A stretch of 13,420 nt of DNA, from assembly GCA_001986395.2 (NCBI GenBank), contig MQVO02000244.1, positions 1 to 13,420 of the forward strand, read 5' to 3'. The first letter of the stretch is position 1; every line of letters begins with the position of its first letter. The stretch is from Irpex lacteus (taxonomy: Eukaryota; Basidiomycota; Agaricomycetes; Polyporales; Irpicaceae). Under the pieces are notes generated by a model. It was not told where the DNA came from. It saw only the letters and a program-made list of their open reading frames with translations, and ran no database searches. Below are positions 13,281-13,420 of this stretch, piece by piece. A program made the position numbers and the translations under genes.

Positions 13281-13351
13281 TCGCCTTTCGTATAATGGTA
13301 GTACACCTGTCTTCGAAACAGTGAATATAGGTTCGATTCCTATAAGGCGTT
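13281..13351 (+). tRNA. trnR: tRNA-Arg (UCG)
   Basis: Acceptor TCGCCTT with AAGGCGT (end pair T-T unpaired), D arm with TAATGGTAG, anticodon stem CCTGT/ACAGT with loop CTTCGAA (anticodon UCG, reads CGN), T arm ATAGG-TTCGATT-CCTAT. The ends may be off by one base. Confidence 0.82.
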
Positions 13352-13361
13352 GTGACATATG

Positions 13362-13420
13362 GCGAGTATAGTATAGTGGTTTAGTATGTCTTCCTTCCAA
13401 GTAGATGGCTTCAGTTCGAT
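13362..13420 (+). tRNA. trnG: tRNA-Gly (UCC), partial at window end
   Basis: Begins GCGAGTATAGTATAGTGG, close to the usual fungal trnG 5' end. The anticodon loop CTTCCAA gives UCC (reads GGN). The T arm begins with TTCGAT and the window ends there; the acceptor 3' strand is outside. Confidence 0.8.

Noticed and set aside
13176..13400. Minus-strand open frame over the last 220 bases
   Set aside because: It is the antisense of trnR(UCG) and trnG plus a T/A hairpin.

Overview
The window is a stretch of fungal mitochondrial DNA, most likely from a basidiomycete (possibly Agaricomycetes) with an expanded, repeat-rich mitogenome. The evidence is strongly AT-rich sequence, a core set of respiratory genes (nad4, atp8, nad3, cob, nad1, nad6, atp9) on both strands, mitochondrial-type tRNAs, group I intron endonuclease remnants, and a remnant of the B-type DNA polymerase of linear mitochondrial plasmids. 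Trp is almost always TGG, but atp8 carries an in-frame TGA, so genetic code 4 fits. The taxon is inferred from protein similarity by eye and is not firm.

Layout. 1-290 (-): a piece of nad4 cut by a 46-bp palindromic element. 290-1500: no recognised gene, with hairpins, a GC-rich cluster and repeats. 1517-2019 (+): atp8, trnI, trnF and perhaps the tail of nad2. 2019-2698 (+): nad3, which loses its normal C-terminus where a cox1 exon/intron-endonuclease fragment starts. 2819-3130 (-): plasmid polymerase remnant. 3180-3930 (+): unidentified coding-like pieces and a second trnI(GAU). 4682-5852 (+): complete cob carrying eight single-base frame breaks. 6000-7800: an inverted copy of the nad1 leader, palindromic elements and an unidentified broken ORF. 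7804-8823 (-): intact nad1. 8824-10180: AT-rich spacer of stacked palindromes, then trnR(UCU) and trnC on the minus strand. 10550-10960 (+): broken LAGLIDADG endonuclease cut by another palindromic element. 11018-12655 (-): nad6, trnS(GCU) and atp9. 12912-13181 (+): endonuclease C-terminal remnant. 13281-end (+): trnR(UCG) and the start of trnG(UCC).

The identified genes encode complex I subunits (nad1, nad3, nad4, nad6), the complex III cytochrome b (cob) and F0 ATP synthase subunits (atp8, atp9).

The most notable content is non-genic. At least seven, and probably nine, short elements share the terminal inverted repeat CCC(A)6-8CTA / TAG(T)6-8GGG but have different interiors. Two sit inside recognisable reading frames (nad4 and a LAGLIDADG gene), one sits inside an unidentified broken ORF, and one is nested in a larger palindrome. 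They look like a family of mobile hairpins. A second class, hairpins of the form CC(T)n...(A)nGG, is also very common. Single-base indels in cob, nad6, atp9 and the polymerase remnant mostly change the length of short base runs. They may be sequence errors rather than biology, so frame breaks should be read with caution.
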